Source: Pseudorhizobium pelagicum (GTDB taxonomy: Bacteria; Pseudomonadota; Alphaproteobacteria; Rhizobiales; Rhizobiaceae). From it: a stretch of 64,000 bases of DNA. This document shows, piece by piece, positions 61,832 to 64,000 of the stretch; positions within the stretch are counted from its first letter, which is position 1, and each line of letters starts with the position of its first letter. The DNA lies in assembly GCA_000722615.1 (NCBI GenBank), contig JOKI01000011.1, positions 1 to 64,000 of the forward strand, read 5' to 3'. The notes beneath the pieces are model-generated. The model had not been told where the DNA came from and ran no database searches. It worked only from the letters and a program-made list of their open reading frames with translations. Made by a program: the position numbers and the translations under genes.

Positions 61832-63073
61832 TCAGGCAAAGAATGTACGGGCGTAGTCGAGCGCATCGGCAAGCGCATCGACCTCGGCACGCGTATTGTA
61901 CATGCCGAACGATGCACGGCATGTGGAGGTCACGCCGAAGCGCTTCAAGAGCGGCATGGCGCAATGGGTGCCGGCACGCACGGCGACGCCGCGGCGGTCG
62001 ATAACCATGGAAACGTCATGGGCATGGATGCCGGCGAGCTCGAACGAGAAGATGGCACCCTTGCCGGGCGCATTGCCGATGATCCGGAGCGAGTTGATGG
62101 CCCGCAGCCGTTCCTCGGCATAGGCGGCCAGATCGGCCTCGTGCCTGGCGATCGCGTCGCGTCCGATCTTGTCCATGTAGTCCAGGGCATAGCCCAGCCC
62201 GATCGCCTGCACGATCGGCGGCGTGCCGGCCTCGAAGCGATGCGGCGGATCGTTGTAGGTCACCTCGTCCTCGGAGACGTCGACGATCATCTCGCCGCCG
62301 CCCTGGAAGGGACGCATCTCCTTCAGCCGGTCCATCTTGCCGTAGAGCACGCCGATGCCGGAAGGTCCGTAAAGCTTGTGCCCGGTCATCACATACCAGT
62401 CGCAGTCGATGTCCTGCACGTCGACCGGCAGGTGGACGGCGCCCTGGCTGCCGTCGACCAGCACCGGAATGCCGCGCTCGTGGGCGATGCGGCAGACTTC
62501 CTTTACCGGCACCACGGTGCCGAGCGCATTCGACATGTGCGTGATCGCGACGAGCTTGGTCTTTTCCGTCAGGCTCTTCTCGAAGGCCTCGATGTGGAAC
62601 GCGCCGTCCTCGTCCACCGGGACCCAGACGAGCTTGGCGCCCTGCCGTTCGCGGATGAAGTGCCATGGCACGATATTGGAGTGATGCTCCATGATGGTGA
62701 TGACGATCTCGTCGTCCTCACCGATCTTCGGCATGCCCCAGCCATAGGCGACGGTGTTGATCGCTTCCGTGGAGGATTTGGTGAAGACGATCTCGTCGAC
62801 CGAACCTGCGTTCAGGAAGCGGCGCACCGTCTCGCGGGAGGCCTCATAGGCGTCGGTCGCGGCATTCGAGAGGAAATGCAGGCCGCGATGGACGTTGGCA
62901 TATTCGCTGGAATAGGCGTTCGAGATGGCGTCGATTACCACCTGTGGCTTCTGCGCCGAGGCGCCATTGTCCAGATACACCAGCGGCTTGCCATAGACCT
63001 CGCGCGACAGGATCGGGAAATCCCGCCGGATGGCTTCGACGTCGTAGTTGGTCGCTGGTGTGATCTGGTCCAT
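61832..63073 (-). CDS. sufS: Cysteine desulfurase SufS
   Basis: PLP enzyme that takes sulfur from cysteine for Fe-S cluster building. The 413-residue product has the PLP lysine K233 in DWYVMTGHKLYGPSGIG and the catalytic Cys C371 in RAGTHCAMPLL, the group II (SufS) signature with the short Cys loop. TIMEHHSNIVPW near 127-137 is typical. The start at 63073 (MDQITPATNYDVEAI) begins 1 bp after the sufD stop. No sufE is seen in the window; a SufE or SufU partner may be elsewhere. Confidence 0.97.
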   Translation of the reverse strand: MDQITPATNYDVEAIRRDFPILSREVYGKPLVYLDNGASAQKPQVVIDAISNAYSSEYANVHRGLHFLSNAATDAYEASRETVRRFLNAGSVDEIVFTKSSTEAINTVAYGWGMPKIGEDDEIVITIMEHHSNIVPWHFIRERQGAKLVWVPVDEDGAFHIEAFEKSLTEKTKLVAITHMSNALGTVVPVKEVCRIAHERGIPVLVDGSQGAVHLPVDVQDIDCDWYVMTGHKLYGPSGIGVLYGKMDRLKEMRPFQGGGEMIVDVSEDEVTYNDPPHRFEAGTPPIVQAIGLGYALDYMDKIGRDAIARHEADLAAYAEERLRAINSLRIIGNAPGKGAIFSFELAGIHAHDVSMVIDRRGVAVRAGTHCAMPLLKRFGVTSTCRASFGMYNTRAEVDALADALDYARTFFA

Positions 63074-63074
63074 G

Positions 63075-64000
63075 TCAGGCGTGCTTTTCCAGCCAGGCCG
63101 AGATGACGCCTTCCAGCGCCTCGACCAGCTTTTCATCCTCGAGCTCTTCAACCACCTCGGCCACGAAGGCGTTGACCAGCATGGCGCGCGCCTTGTTCTC
63201 GGGGATCCCGCGGGACTGAAGATAGTAGAGGTGGTTGTTGTCGATATCGGACACCGTCGCGCCGTGACCGCAGATGACGTCGTCGGCAAAGATCTCCAGC
63301 TCCGGCTTGACCGAGAACTCGCCGTCGTCGGTCAGGAGCAGCGTGTTGCAGGCCATCTTGGCGTCGGTCTTCTGGGCATCCGGTGCGACCCGGATCATTC
63401 CTTGGAAAACGCCCCTGGCGCGGTCGAAGACGACGTTGCGGAAGATTTCGGTCGAATTCGTGTTCGGCACATTGTGGCCGAGCACGAGCGTCACGTCGGT
63501 GTGTGTCTCACCGCCGAGCAGGTTGACGCCGCGAAGCGTCAGCTCGCTGCCCTCGCCGTCGACATCGATGCGCAGTTCCTGGCGCACCAGCTTGCCGCCG
63601 GCATTGATGACGAAAAGCCTCAGTTTCGAATCGGTACCGAACTTCACCCGGACCTGGCCGAGATGCGTGTCCTCCGCACCCTGTTCCTGCAGGATGATCC
63701 AGACAGCTTCCGCGCCCTCTTCCAGCATGATGTCGCTGATGCTGGAGACCAGGGCCGCCTCGCCCGTCGCCGAGCGGTGACGCTCGATGAAGGTCGCCCT
63801 GGAGCCTGCGCCGAAGGTCACGGGGAAGCGTGTGTGGACCTGCCCTGCCCCATGCAGCGCCTGAAGTTCGATCGGTGCCTCGACGGTGGATCCGGCGGGA
63901 ATGGCGATGCTGTAGCCGTCGCGAACCAGGCTGCCGTTGATCTTTCCGATCGCGTCATCCTTGTCGAGTGCTGCCAGACCTGCTGCCGCCGTGCCGTTGA
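63075..64000 (-). CDS. sufD: Fe-S cluster assembly protein SufD (5' end beyond window)
   Basis: Partial; the frame stays open to the right edge. Visible blocks are SIAIPAGSTVEAPIELQALH, then RFPVTFGAGSRATFIERHRS, then VVFDRARGVFQGMIRVAPDA and DDVICGHGATVSDIDNNHLY, and the end VNAFVAEVVEELED of a SufD/SufB-type beta-helix scaffold. The pair with SufB and the ATPase SufC forms the SufBCD complex. A GTG near 63821 could be mistaken for the start, but homology continues upstream, so it is not. It is followed by sufS after 1 bp. Confidence 0.93.
   Translation of the reverse strand, partial: NGTAAAGLAALDKDDAIGKINGSLVRDGYSIAIPAGSTVEAPIELQALHGAGQVHTRFPVTFGAGSRATFIERHRSATGEAALVSSISDIMLEEGAEAVWIILQEQGAEDTHLGQVRVKFGTDSKLRLFVINAGGKLVRQELRIDVDGEGSELTLRGVNLLGGETHTDVTLVLGHNVPNTNSTEIFRNVVFDRARGVFQGMIRVAPDAQKTDAKMACNTLLLTDDGEFSVKPELEIFADDVICGHGATVSDIDNNHLYYLQSRGIPENKARAMLVNAFVAEVVEELEDEKLVEALEGVISAWLEKHA

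Noticed and set aside
63819-63821. GTG as a possible start of sufD
   Set aside because: Clear SufD-like sequence continues upstream in the same frame to the window edge, so the gene is truncated by the window only.

Overview
The window reads as a chromosomal segment of an alphaproteobacterium of the order Hyphomicrobiales, most likely family Rhizobiaceae (Rhizobium, Ensifer or a close relative). The reasons are the phosphatidylcholine synthase gene, the glnB-glnA pair behind a sigma-54 promoter, GTTC-N7-GTTC type LexA boxes, an IalB-family protein, a TGT and a UvrA with rhizobial-type changes in their zinc motifs, and the order tgt, queA, ppiB, ppiA, coaD, gyrA, ssb, uvrA. GC content is high and even. 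I saw no insertion sequence, integrase, phage gene or CRISPR array.

Layout. 0-15.2 kb is housekeeping: recX, a small secreted protein, queuosine genes (tgt, queA), two cyclophilins and coaD, two tiny membrane ORFs, gyrA, a MarC-like protein, an exported nucleosidase, then ssb and uvrA diverging around an SOS box, and a DUF72 gene. 15.2-30.6 kb holds the NAD(P)HX repair enzyme, the nitrogen regulator and enzyme pair glnB-glnA, hspQ, an IalB-like protein, an orphan peptide-type ABC binding protein, a FrnE-like DsbA, a DMT permease, mfd-sdhE, recG and a DUF502 protein. 30.7-42.9 kb holds glmS and glmU (UDP-GlcNAc supply), a complete BMP-type nucleoside ABC importer, pcs, a UbiH-family hydroxylase, an auxin-efflux-type permease and a CcdA-like protein.

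43.0-57.5 kb is the accessory part. It opens with tRNA-Lys(UUU) and a group of small genes. One of these sits behind a candidate SOS box and another behind a near-perfect FixK/NnrR-like palindrome. Then comes a tightly overlapped eight-gene minus-strand operon (53.9 down to 44.5 kb) of sugar-nucleotide and glycosyltransferase genes: an SDR epimerase, a glycoside-hydrolase/RfbE-epimerase fusion, one GT4-type and three CgeB-like glycosyltransferases, a UDP-xylose-synthase-like SDR and a CmoB-like methyltransferase. Divergent from it is a zinc-type MDR dehydrogenase translationally coupled to a Gfo/Idh oxidoreductase. No flippase, polymerase or exporter is encoded there. This glycan/glycoside locus is my best candidate for an undescribed system.

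57.7-64 kb holds a HlyD/MacB-type export system (adaptor, ATPase, permease) and, converging on it, the 3' half of a suf operon (sufD partial, sufS, a DUF59 gene and sufA).
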